A stretch of 43,578 nucleotides of DNA from Ilumatobacter coccineus (GTDB lineage Bacteria > Actinomycetota > Acidimicrobiia > Acidimicrobiales > Ilumatobacteraceae), in assembly GCA_002748455.1 (NCBI GenBank), contig PDSL01000051.1, positions 1 through 43,578 of the forward strand, written 5' to 3'. Both the position numbers and the translations under genes were made by a program. Shown one piece after another: positions 25,244 through 33,053 of the stretch; the first letter of the stretch is position 1; each line of letters opens with the position of its first letter. The notes under the pieces are model-generated. The model was not told the origin of the DNA. It was given only the letters and a program-made list of their open reading frames with translations, and did no database searches.

Positions 25244-25600
25244 CTACCCGGTGCCGTCATTGCAGGTGGGTGGCAGGTCATAGATCATGACCACATCAAC
25301 CGGCACTTCAAGGATCTGGCCAGCATTGATACGTCGCCCACCATCGGCAAGATCGTTCATATCGATGATCGCTCGCGCCGGCACATTGAGGGCCCGGGCG
25401 ATCTCGCTGACCGTGTCACCCGACTTGACGGTATAGAACTTTCGACGCTCATCGGGCGGCACCGTGGTGGTCGTGGTGCTGGTGGTGGTCGACATGGGAG
25501 GCAGGGTGTCGAGCGCGGCGCTCTGGTCGGGACCACAGCCGCTGGTGACGGTCAGCCCTAGGACCATCGCCACCGACACCACGAGCGTTTGACGAATCAC
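25244..25600 (-). CDS. LysM-domain lipoprotein
   Basis: A 118-residue secreted protein. It has a hydrophobic signal ending TVTSGC (Cys22), a Thr-rich linker (SMTTTSTTTTTVPP-like), and one LysM peptidoglycan-binding domain: FYTVKSGDTVSEIARALNV, IIDMNDLADGGRRINAGQIL. It probably anchors to the membrane and binds cell wall. The GTG at 25600 is chosen because the signal starts there and a TACGAT box (25610-25615) lies nine bases upstream; the open frame continues upstream without similarity. Divergent from the hydrolase gene at 25685. Confidence 0.82.
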   Translation of the reverse strand: MIRQTLVVSVAMVLGLTVTSGCGPDQSAALDTLPPMSTTTSTTTTTVPPDERRKFYTVKSGDTVSEIARALNVPARAIIDMNDLADGGRRINAGQILEVPVDVVMIYDLPPTCNDGTG

Positions 25601-25652
25601 AGCGCCCCAATCGTAGACCGTGTTCGGTCGTGTGCGGCTGCACCATCTCGAT

Positions 25653-25666
25653 CTACCGATCGGTAG
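25653..25666. promoter_or_regulatory. Perfect 14-bp palindrome between divergent genes
   Basis: ctaccgatcggtag is a perfect palindrome with the accgatcggt core seen in many TetR-family operators. It ends six bases before the TAGGGT box of the hydrolase promoter, so a bound repressor would block polymerase. No regulator gene is adjacent. Confidence 0.5.
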
Positions 25667-25671
25667 CCCTC

Positions 25672-25677
25672 TAGGGT
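25672..25677 (+). promoter_or_regulatory. -10 box TAGGGT of the hydrolase operon
   Basis: TAGGGT ends seven bases before the ATG at 25685, the spacing expected for a leaderless message. The palindrome at 25653-25666 lies in its spacer. Confidence 0.5.
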
Positions 25678-25684
25678 CGCACCA

Positions 25685-26599
25685 ATGACCTCGCTGACCT
25701 ATCCGGGAGCCCAGGCAGCCGATCGCGAATATCCGCTCATGGCCGGCGAACTGGAGCTCTGCGTTCATGAGTGGGGCGACCCCGACGATCCCCCACTCAT
25801 GCTGGCTCATGGCGGCCTGGACTTTGCTCGCACCTTTGATGTCTTCGCTCCCCTGCTCGCCCGGGCCGGATGGCGAGTCGTCAGTTGGGACCATCGCGGC
25901 CACGGCGACTCGGCCCATGCCGATCTCTATTCGTGGGAAGCCGACCTGCGCGACACCGCCGCGGTCTTCGACCAGATCGCTGGGCGGCATCCGGTGGCAG
26001 CGGTCGGCCACTCCAAGGGTGGCGCGCTCATGCTCCAGCTCGCTGATGCCCAACCCTTCCGCTTTCGAGCGATCGTCAATATCGATGGCATCCCGGCTCG
26101 CCATCCCCATCGGGACATTCCCGAACATGAGCGAACCAAGCTCCTCGCCGGTGATCTGACCGCCTGGCTTGACCACCGGGGACGTACCGCCACCACTCAA
26201 CGACGACCGGGCACCATCGATGAGCTGGCACGCCGCCGCCAACTCATGAATCCCCGACTCAGTCTCGACTGGCTGCGCTATTTGGTCACCGTGGGCGGAT
26301 ATGAGTCCGATGATGGGTGGCGATGGAAGCTCGACCCGGCGATTCGGATCGGAGGCTTTGGACCGTGGCAACCTGAGTGGGCGTTGCGTGGACTGGTCGG
26401 GATCGGGGTGCCCTTCTACGGACTGATGGTCGAGGTCGACGAACCGATGGGATGGGGATCGACCCCCGACGACATCACTCCCTTCCTTCCCACCGGCGCG
26501 CGGCTTGAGGTCTTGGCCGACACTGGCCATTTTGCCCATATCGAACACCCCCACGCTGTCGCTGAACGGGTCCTCGACTTTCTTGGAGCACCAGCATGA
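25685..26599 (+). CDS. Alpha/beta hydrolase
   Basis: A 304-residue soluble hydrolase. The oxyanion region is MLAHGGLDFARTFD, the nucleophile elbow GHSKGG holds the catalytic serine, and ADTGHFAHIEHP holds the catalytic histidine. WDHRGHGDS is typical of the fold. The substrate cannot be told; esters, lactones or epoxides are all possible. First of two overlapping genes behind a TAGGGT box and a TetR-like palindrome, so it may be inducible. Confidence 0.88.
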   Translation: MTSLTYPGAQAADREYPLMAGELELCVHEWGDPDDPPLMLAHGGLDFARTFDVFAPLLARAGWRVVSWDHRGHGDSAHADLYSWEADLRDTAAVFDQIAGRHPVAAVGHSKGGALMLQLADAQPFRFRAIVNIDGIPARHPHRDIPEHERTKLLAGDLTAWLDHRGRTATTQRRPGTIDELARRRQLMNPRLSLDWLRYLVTVGGYESDDGWRWKLDPAIRIGGFGPWQPEWALRGLVGIGVPFYGLMVEVDEPMGWGSTPDDITPFLPTGARLEVLADTGHFAHIEHPHAVAERVLDFLGAPA

Positions 26600-27249
26600 T
26601 CCGCCTTCGACATAACAAGATCGACCTCGCGCTCCACACGATCACCGATGGCCAGGGACCGGCCCTGCTCGCGCTCCACGGCTTGGGCGAGTGCACCGAG
26701 CACCGCATTCCCGCTGGCATCGCTGGCTGGCCCGGCCCGGTCTATGGACTGGATTTCACCGGCCACGGCGAATCCAGCGTGCCCACCGGGGGCGGGTACA
26801 CCGCTGAACTCCTGCTCGCGGATGCCGACATCGCCCTCTCCCACCTGGGCTCGGCCACCCTGGTCGGCCGCGGCCTTGGCGCCTATATCGCCCTCTTACT
26901 GGCTGGGGCCCGGGCTGATCGGGTGCGCGGTGCAGTCCTCGCCGACGGCCCTGGTATCAGCGGGGGGCCAACCGTGCCGACCACCCAACCGATCGTGGCC
27001 ACCACCGCGGTTGAGACCACCCCCGATCCCTACGCCTTGGTCGAGCTGGGGCGCGACCTGCGCCCGCGCAGCTATGCCACCAGCTTTGCCCGTTTGGCCA
27101 TCCAGGGATCTGATCTGGAATCACCGATCACGGTGGTCGCTCGATTCCGACCGGACTGGCTCGATGCGGTCACCCGAGAACCCGGGGTGATCGATGCACC
27201 CACGATCGAAGCAGCCCTGGCTAACTACCGGCCACCGGCATCTCGGTGA
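26596..27249 (+). CDS. Alpha/beta-hydrolase-fold protein without catalytic serine
   Basis: A 217-residue protein overlapping the previous gene by four bases (ATGA). The fold signature is clear: LLALHGLGECTEH, YGLDFTGHGES and then the elbow, which reads GRGLG instead of Gly-x-Ser-x-Gly. No Gly-His block is seen near the C terminus, and the protein is shorter than usual. It is therefore probably not a hydrolase by the standard mechanism. It could bind a ligand or act as a partner of the active enzyme encoded just before it. Confidence 0.8.
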   Translation: MIRLRHNKIDLALHTITDGQGPALLALHGLGECTEHRIPAGIAGWPGPVYGLDFTGHGESSVPTGGGYTAELLLADADIALSHLGSATLVGRGLGAYIALLLAGARADRVRGAVLADGPGISGGPTVPTTQPIVATTAVETTPDPYALVELGRDLRPRSYATSFARLAIQGSDLESPITVVARFRPDWLDAVTREPGVIDAPTIEAALANYRPPASR

Positions 27250-27259
27250 TCAGCCAAGA

Positions 27260-28744
27260 TCACCACTTCATCACCGCGGTCTCGCGGCCATAGCGTTCGA
27301 CCTGTTCAGCGGCCAAGCGCCCCGACACCAGCACCATCGGTATGCCAGCGCCCGGATGGGTTGAAGCCCCAGCGAAAAAGAGACCCGGCACGCGAGAATC
27401 GCTCGCCCCTGGGCGTAAGGGACCGAACTGACGGAAGGTATGCGCCAGTCCGAACGGGGTGCCTCGGGCCAGCCCTCGAGCTTCCCAGTCGAGGGGATCG
27501 ATCGCGGTCTCGGTGATCGATCCGGTTGGATAGCCCAGCTGATCGAGCCGGTTGCGCAGGCGCTCGATCGCCTGGTCGCGCTGGGCTGACCAATCGATCT
27601 TGCCGTCCAGATTGGGCACCGGCTCGAGGCCACACACCGCGCTGTGACCAGCCGGGACGATGGTGGGATCACTGAGGGACGGCACGCTGACCACCATGGT
27701 TGGGTGCGTCATCTGGCGACCGCGTGACACCAGCTGTCGGTGGGTGGCGAGCCAGTCGTCACCGAGATGAATATTGAGATCGGTCGCCTCAGCCGGGGGA
27801 TGTCCTCGAACCCCCGCCACCCACACCAAGGCTGACGGGCTGTAGTCGCCACGCCTCACTCGGCGCGGGGCGTCGACGCCGCCCAGCAGGGTCCGATAGC
27901 CCACCGGGAGGTCGGCGTTGCAGACCACCGCATCAGCCACGATCCGGTCGCCCCCGTCAACCTCCACACCGGTCACCGCGCCCTGTCCGGCGTGCAAAAT
28001 TCGGCTCACCCGGTGGCGATAGTGGAAGGTCGCTCCCATCTCTCGAACCGCCCGCTCCAGGCCACGAGCAACGGCGTTCATCCCACCGACCGCCGAGAAC
28101 AGCCCACCACCGGTCACCAGTTGGTTGATCGCGGCATACATCGCCGGGCTGCGACGAGACGGCACCCCCGTCACCGGGAGAGGAAAGGTGAGAAGATGGC
28201 GAAGTTCGCGATCGTCAAAGAACCGGGCCACCTTGCGGTCGAGGCGTCGCAGTCCTCCCCGGCGCGCCAGGCGGAGCACGGTGCGCCAGGTGCGCAGTTC
28301 GCGGGGTCCATCGCCCGACACGTTGAAATAGGAAGTCAACCCAAGATCGCAGAGCTCGTTAGCCCACTGGTCGAAGGCTTCATAGGCCGACCCGGCCGAG
28401 GATCCAAAGACCTCGGCGACCTCTGAGGCAGTTTGGTGGGGATCGCGATAGCGCGTCAGGCAGCGACCATCAGGAAACACGACGCGATACAGCGGATCGA
28501 TCGGAGCCAGGGTGACATAGTCGCTCATGCGGCGACCGGCAGCAGCGAAGGTGGCCTCCAACACTTCAGGCATGGCCAAGACGGTCGGACCGGTATCGAT
28601 ACGACAGCCCGATCCGGAATGGGCTCTCACGCGGCCACCAGGGCTGGAGTCTTGTTCGACCACCGTCACCTGATGCCCAGAACCCACCAAGTGGGCGGCA
28701 GCCGAAAGGCCACCAAGACCGGCACCGATGACCACGACCCGCAT
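27260..28744 (-). CDS. Phytoene desaturase-like (CrtI-type) oxidoreductase
   Basis: An FAD-dependent carotenoid-pathway enzyme of 494 residues, membrane-associated in relatives. The N terminus has the dinucleotide fold RVVVIGAGLGGLSAAAHL followed by VVEQDSSPGGR and DTGPTVLAMPEV. The C terminus has the conserved GLFFAGASTHPGAGIPMVLVSG. Whether it desaturates phytoene or a related C30/C40 substrate is not clear. Its start overlaps the GGPP-synthase stop by one base (TGATG), so both are made from one message. No phytoene synthase is in view. Confidence 0.9.
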   Translation of the reverse strand: MRVVVIGAGLGGLSAAAHLVGSGHQVTVVEQDSSPGGRVRAHSGSGCRIDTGPTVLAMPEVLEATFAAAGRRMSDYVTLAPIDPLYRVVFPDGRCLTRYRDPHQTASEVAEVFGSSAGSAYEAFDQWANELCDLGLTSYFNVSGDGPRELRTWRTVLRLARRGGLRRLDRKVARFFDDRELRHLLTFPLPVTGVPSRRSPAMYAAINQLVTGGGLFSAVGGMNAVARGLERAVREMGATFHYRHRVSRILHAGQGAVTGVEVDGGDRIVADAVVCNADLPVGYRTLLGGVDAPRRVRRGDYSPSALVWVAGVRGHPPAEATDLNIHLGDDWLATHRQLVSRGRQMTHPTMVVSVPSLSDPTIVPAGHSAVCGLEPVPNLDGKIDWSAQRDQAIERLRNRLDQLGYPTGSITETAIDPLDWEARGLARGTPFGLAHTFRQFGPLRPGASDSRVPGLFFAGASTHPGAGIPMVLVSGRLAAEQVERYGRETAVMKW

Positions 28745-29799
28745 CAGATGGTCCGACGGGTGATATAGACCGCGAGTTCGGCGAGGCCGCGGCGAGCCGA
28801 TTCGGTGATGACCTCGGTCTGGAGCGCGGCCAACGCCGAGTTGTAGCGCTCGGCGATGGTGGCTTCGAGCTCGGCCAATGCTCCGGTGGCGACGATGACA
28901 TCTTGGATGGCTTTCACCTCATCATCGGTGAGATCGGGATTGCCCACCTGGTTGAGCACCATCCGTTGGGCTGGGCTCGCCGAACCCAAGGCTCGAGCCA
29001 GCAGGGGGGTCGGCTTGCCTTCTCGCAGATCACCACCGACCGGCTTGCCGGTCATCGCTTCATCGCCAAAGGCACCCATCACGTCATCGCGCATCTGGAA
29101 CGCTTCACCCAGTGGAAGGCCGTACGCGCTCAAGGCTGGAGCCAGCTGGTCGAAGCGATCGGGCGCAGCCAAGGCGGCACCCAGGTGGAGGGGACGTTCG
29201 ACACTGTATTTGCCCGACTTATATCGACAGATGCGTTCGGCCTGGGCAAGATCGCGTACCCCACGGGCTGAGCCGAGCACATCGAGGATCTGTCCGACAT
29301 TGACCTCAACGCGCATCTCGTTCCACACCGACCGAGCCACCGGATTGACTTCGGCCACCAATTGGTCGCCGTAGGCGGTGGCGACATCACCGATCAAGAT
29401 GGCCATGCCTTCGCCGAACCGTCGACCTTCACCGCCCCAGTCGCCCTGGCGGTGATGATCAGCGAAGACGGTGTGGGTGGTGACCAGACCTCGACGACGT
29501 GGCGCATCATCGATCACGTCATCGTGGAACAGGGCTGACGCGTGCATCAGCTCACAGGCCGCTCCAGCATCGATCACGATCTCATCGTCAGGGTCACCGC
29601 CAGCAGCGACATAGCCCCACAAACACAGTGCTGGCCGCAGGCGTTTGCCACCTCCCATCACCAGGCGATGGATCTCGGTGAGTGGTTCGGTGAGGTCGTC
29701 ATCGACGACAGCCCAGCGGTCGATCTCGGCGGTTAAGAACGCGTCGAGCCGATGATTGACACGATCGACGATCGGACGGAGACTCGACGGAGGTTTCAC
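28744..29799 (-). CDS. Geranylgeranyl-diphosphate synthase-type polyprenyl synthetase
   Basis: Condenses isopentenyl diphosphate units to C20 (or similar) prenyl diphosphates. The 351-residue protein has GGGKRLRPAL, the first Asp-rich motif LFHDDVIDDAPRRRG, KSGKYSVERPLHLG and the second Asp-rich region FQMRDDVMGAFGD. Pairing with the CrtI-like gene suggests it feeds carotenoid synthesis. The GTG at 29799 is preferred because TACTCT (29808-29813) lies eight bases upstream; a GTG at 29829 is an alternative. Confidence 0.9.
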   Translation of the reverse strand: MKPPSSLRPIVDRVNHRLDAFLTAEIDRWAVVDDDLTEPLTEIHRLVMGGGKRLRPALCLWGYVAAGGDPDDEIVIDAGAACELMHASALFHDDVIDDAPRRRGLVTTHTVFADHHRQGDWGGEGRRFGEGMAILIGDVATAYGDQLVAEVNPVARSVWNEMRVEVNVGQILDVLGSARGVRDLAQAERICRYKSGKYSVERPLHLGAALAAPDRFDQLAPALSAYGLPLGEAFQMRDDVMGAFGDEAMTGKPVGGDLREGKPTPLLARALGSASPAQRMVLNQVGNPDLTDDEVKAIQDVIVATGALAELEATIAERYNSALAALQTEVITESARRGLAELAVYITRRTI

Positions 29800-29807
29800 C
29801 TCGTGTA

Positions 29808-29813
29808 AGAGTA
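29808..29813 (-). promoter_or_regulatory. -10-like box TACTCT before the GGPP synthase gene
   Basis: TACTCT ends eight bases before the GTG at 29799. The identical hexamer precedes the carboxylase gene at 34600 with seven bases. Confidence 0.4.
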
Positions 29814-29854
29814 GAGCGCGGTCTGGCACATGTGGGCGCGCCCCACCATCGTCA

Positions 29855-29914
29855 AGGTCGAACGTGTCGAGGTCGGATGTGTCCAGGCTGAGTGCGTTGA
29901 GGTTGAGAGACCTC
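29855..29914. repeat. Four imperfect 15-bp tandem repeats
   Basis: Units start with AGG and follow every 15 bases: AGGTCGAACGTGTCG, AGGTCGGATGTGTCC, AGGCTGAGTGCGTTG, AGGTTGAGAGACCTC. They fill the gap between the xseB stop and the GGPP synthase promoter. The first two are closest to each other. Confidence 0.5.
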
Positions 29915-30120
29915 TAGGTGTGGTCCAGTCCGGCGACCACCTCAACCACCCGAGAACGGGCCCCATCAATACGGTCCCGGCAGATGGCGATCAGCTCGGC
30001 AGCCCGATTGACCCGGGTGGCCAAACGATCGACATCGACATCGGATGATTCAAGCTCAGCCAAGATCTCGTCAAGCTCGGCCAATGCAGCGGCATAGTCG
30101 ATGGCAGGGGTATCGGTCAT
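29914..30120 (-). CDS. xseB: Exodeoxyribonuclease VII small subunit
   Basis: A 68-residue helical subunit that binds the long helical arm of XseA. The sequence AALAELDEILAELESSDVDVDRLATRVNRAAELI is the typical XseB coiled region. The ATG at 30120 overlaps the xseA stop by four bases (ATGA). Confidence 0.93.
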   Translation of the reverse strand: MTDTPAIDYAAALAELDEILAELESSDVDVDRLATRVNRAAELIAICRDRIDGARSRVVEVVAGLDHT

Positions 30121-31457
30121 GAATCCTCGATTCGGCTGGTGATCTCGCCATCGGCGAGTGAGGTGATGAGGTGGTCTCCGGGACGAAGATCGTCCACTGA
30201 ACGAACCACGCTGCGGTCGGCGGTGCGGGTAATGCTCCACCCTCGGCGGAGAAGGTTGGCGGGATTGAGCAGGTCGAGTCGGACCGCTCGCTGGTCGAGC
30301 CGTTCCGATTCGACGGCGAGCGCTCGCGGCCCTGCAGCAACCAGCGCAGCGGTTCGTTGAGCGAGGCGATCATCGGCACTATCGATCACCTGATGGGCCA
30401 CCCGGACCAGACGGTCGCATCGGCTGACCAGACGCTGATCGGCTCGTTCAACCGCTGTGGTGGTGTGGCGAGAAATACGATGGGCGAGATCGTTCACCCT
30501 GGTCTCGGCAGCGATCACCGCGTCGTTGGCCCGGCGGGCGATCGACTGCCAGCGGTTCTCCAACGAGACCGAGAACTCAGCGACCGCATCGATCAACCCT
30601 CCAGCGCACGCGGTGGGGGTTTTGAAAGCTCGATAGGCAACCTCATCGGCCACGCTGCGATCGATCTCGTGACCGATACCGGTCAGAACCGGAAGTGGAC
30701 TGGTGGCGATCGCCGTGGCGATCTCTTCGGCATCAAAGGCTGCCAGATCGGTGCGCGATCCCCCACCGCGAATGATCACCACACAATCGAGGGGATCCGG
30801 TCGGTGAGCCAGGGTCGCCAGGGCGGCCACCACCCCCGCTGGGGCGTGTTCACCTTGCACCCTGGTGTCGCACACCTCGAGCTCGAATCCGTAGCCACTG
30901 TGGGCGAGTTCGTCGTGGAAATCATGCCAGGCCGCGGAGCCGATGCTGGTGATCACTCCCACCCGAATCGGTACCGGTGACAAGACCAAGCGCCGATTGG
31001 CATCGAACAACCCCGCAGCGACCAACCGCTGGATGAGCTGGTCGCGCGCCGCCGACAGGTCGCCGAGGGTGAAGTGAGGATCGACATCGGACATCTTGAG
31101 ACTGAGACGACCTGACTTGGCATAGAGATCAAGATCGCCGCGAATCCTGACCTTCATCCCATCGGCCAGCTCGATGCGATGGGTGGCCAAGACCGGCCGG
31201 ATGCGCTTCATGACCGGAGCAAACAGGGCAACACTGATCACCGCGTGGCCATCGGGGCTGTCTTCAACCAGCTGAAAATAGGTGTGGGCGCCAACCCGAC
31301 GAAGACCATCGATCTCGCCTCGAACCCACACCCCGTCGGGGAACCCAGCTCGCAGGCGATCATTGATCGCCCGGGCGAGCTCGCTCACCGAATAGGTCGA
31401 AGCATCGGAAGGTCCGGAAGGAGTGGAAGGGGAAGAAAACAGCGCGTGATCCATCAT
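30117..31457 (-). CDS. xseA: Exodeoxyribonuclease VII large subunit
   Basis: Degrades single-stranded DNA from both ends. The 446-residue protein has the N-terminal OB-fold (TYSVSELARAINDRL, WVRGEIDGLRR), the catalytic domain with VGVITSIGSAAWHDF, VVIIRGGGSRTDLAAFD and LTGIGHEIDRSVADEVAYRAFKTPTA, and a long helical C-terminal region ending LLRRGWSITR. The start at 31457 has two ATG codons in a row. Thirty bases separate it from the rmuC stop. Confidence 0.95.
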   Translation of the reverse strand: MMDHALFSSPSTPSGPSDASTYSVSELARAINDRLRAGFPDGVWVRGEIDGLRRVGAHTYFQLVEDSPDGHAVISVALFAPVMKRIRPVLATHRIELADGMKVRIRGDLDLYAKSGRLSLKMSDVDPHFTLGDLSAARDQLIQRLVAAGLFDANRRLVLSPVPIRVGVITSIGSAAWHDFHDELAHSGYGFELEVCDTRVQGEHAPAGVVAALATLAHRPDPLDCVVIIRGGGSRTDLAAFDAEEIATAIATSPLPVLTGIGHEIDRSVADEVAYRAFKTPTACAGGLIDAVAEFSVSLENRWQSIARRANDAVIAAETRVNDLAHRISRHTTTAVERADQRLVSRCDRLVRVAHQVIDSADDRLAQRTAALVAAGPRALAVESERLDQRAVRLDLLNPANLLRRGWSITRTADRSVVRSVDDLRPGDHLITSLADGEITSRIEDS

Positions 31458-31487
31458 CGTCAGCGGGGCGTTGGGCTCGGGTTCACC

Positions 31488-32765
31488 TTAGGCGTCCGTG
31501 TCGAACGAATCGACCACCCCCTCACCCAACTGGCCCATGACCGGCCCATCGAGTGAGATCTTGTGTTCCACACGCAAGCTGTCGAGCTGGCGAAGCGGTT
31601 TTTCGAGGGCTCGACGCCGCACTCCGATCACCTCATCGAAGGCCTTGTCGAGAGAATCAAACCGGCGCTTGAGGGTGTCGAGCTGGGCGCTGTACTTATC
31701 CCACTCAGTATTGAACTTGCCGATCAGGGCGAGGATCTCTTGGCTGGTTTGTTCGATCATGAAATTGTCGTGAGCCTTGCGGATCACCCCGAGCAGGGCA
31801 AACAGGTTGACCGGCGAACACATGACCACCCGTTGAGCCATCGCTTCATCGATCAGGGTGGGATCGGACTCGAAGATAAACGAACTGAGCTGCTCGTTGG
31901 GCAGGAACATGACCACATAGTCGACCGAGGGAGCATGTGACTCTCGGGCGTAGTCGCGCTTGGCCAGTTCGCGCACCCGAGCCTTGACATCGCGCACAAA
32001 ATCGGCTCGATGCGCGCTGCGCTCAGCATCGCTGGTGGCTTCGAGATAGCGCAGATAGGCAGCCATCGGAAACTTGACATCCATATAGAGCTCGTGACCC
32101 TTGGGAAGCCAGAAGGTGAAGTCGGGTCGACCGCTGGAGCCATCGAGCTGAGACTGTTTGACATAGTTGACGTTCTCGACCATGCCTCCCAAGCGCAAGA
32201 CATCTTCGGCCATGCGCTCGCCCCACTGACCACGGGCGGTGGGACTGGCCATCGCCTCGCGCAACGCCCGAGCCGATTCGGACAAGGTTTGGGTGATCTC
32301 GGCATGACTCTTGAGCGACTGATCGACCTGGGCAAACCGAGCGGTGCTCGAATCGGCAAGCTGGGCAACCGCGGCCGACAACTTGTCGAGATCGGTGCTC
32401 ATCGCTGCCTGGACCTTGCCCAAACTGTCGGCGATCAAGTCGTGTTTGGCGCCAAGTTCGGCTGAGGTTTGCTGGCGAGCCTGTTCAGCAGCGGTCCCGA
32501 CCTGTTCTCGATGCAAGACCGCCGAATGCTCCAAGGCTGCTTGGATGGCAGCATCACGTTCGCTCGCGCTACTCAACCGAAGCTCAGCCACCGCATCGGC
32601 GACCGCAGTGCGCACCACCTCATCCACGCTGGGCTCGCCGGCATGGGCCTCATCGTCGGCAGCCCGACGACGAGCGGATTCAACGAGAGCACCAGCAACC
32701 GCGGCCAACACGGCAACCACGATGACCAGAACAACGATCGAGACGGTCTCCATGATCGCCATCAT
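31488..32765 (-). CDS. rmuC: RmuC-family DNA recombination protein
   Basis: A predicted nuclease-like protein that limits inversions at short inverted repeats in E. coli. The 425-residue protein has one N-terminal membrane helix (VSIVVLVIVVAVLAAVAGAL), a long coiled region to about residue 170, and the RmuC core: ARGQWGERMAEDVLRLGGM, GRPDFTFWLPKG, MDVKFPMAAYLRYLEA and VVMCSPVNLFALL. Two ATG codons at the start make the exact first residue uncertain. It lies upstream of xseA. Confidence 0.92.
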   Translation of the reverse strand: MMAIMETVSIVVLVIVVAVLAAVAGALVESARRRAADDEAHAGEPSVDEVVRTAVADAVAELRLSSASERDAAIQAALEHSAVLHREQVGTAAEQARQQTSAELGAKHDLIADSLGKVQAAMSTDLDKLSAAVAQLADSSTARFAQVDQSLKSHAEITQTLSESARALREAMASPTARGQWGERMAEDVLRLGGMVENVNYVKQSQLDGSSGRPDFTFWLPKGHELYMDVKFPMAAYLRYLEATSDAERSAHRADFVRDVKARVRELAKRDYARESHAPSVDYVVMFLPNEQLSSFIFESDPTLIDEAMAQRVVMCSPVNLFALLGVIRKAHDNFMIEQTSQEILALIGKFNTEWDKYSAQLDTLKRRFDSLDKAFDEVIGVRRRALEKPLRQLDSLRVEHKISLDGPVMGQLGEGVVDSFDTDA

Positions 32766-32834
32766 GCCGCCGGGGTGTCACAGTCCCACCCGCCACCGGG
32801 TTGAGCCCGAGTGATCATCACCGGGCTCCCCGAC

Positions 32835-33053
32835 CTATCTCCAGGGTCGATCAGCGCGCGACCGGCGATCTCTGTGCCACGACCGGCCGCTGAACTTCCA
32901 CACCTTCGAACGGCGATGCACCGGCTCCAGTGCCATCGGACGAGGCCAGAGTGCATCCAACGCTGCCACGATGGCCGCGGTTTCATCGGCGGTGGGCGAC
33001 GACGAAATCCTCACCGGACCCAACGAGGTCTTCGACACGACCGACCGGCTCAC
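32835..33053 (-). CDS. Acyl-CoA carboxylase epsilon subunit
   Basis: A 72-residue protein whose GTG start overlaps the carboxylase beta stop by four bases (GTGA). The sequence [22 protein letters not shown], a spacer, then SKVWKFSGR and a terminal ADRPWR follows the actinobacterial epsilon subunit pattern (a helical N-terminal part and a Trp-rich tail). In known systems it links alpha and beta subunits and raises activity. Short and easily missed. Confidence 0.8.
   Translation of the reverse strand: MSRSVVSKTSLGPVRISSSPTADETAAIVAALDALWPRPMALEPVHRRSKVWKFSGRSWHRDRRSRADRPWR

Noticed and set aside
25601..26554. Upstream extension of the LysM lipoprotein frame across the hydrolase gene
   Set aside because: The extension is antisense to a clear hydrolase, and the lipoprotein signal begins at the GTG at 25600.
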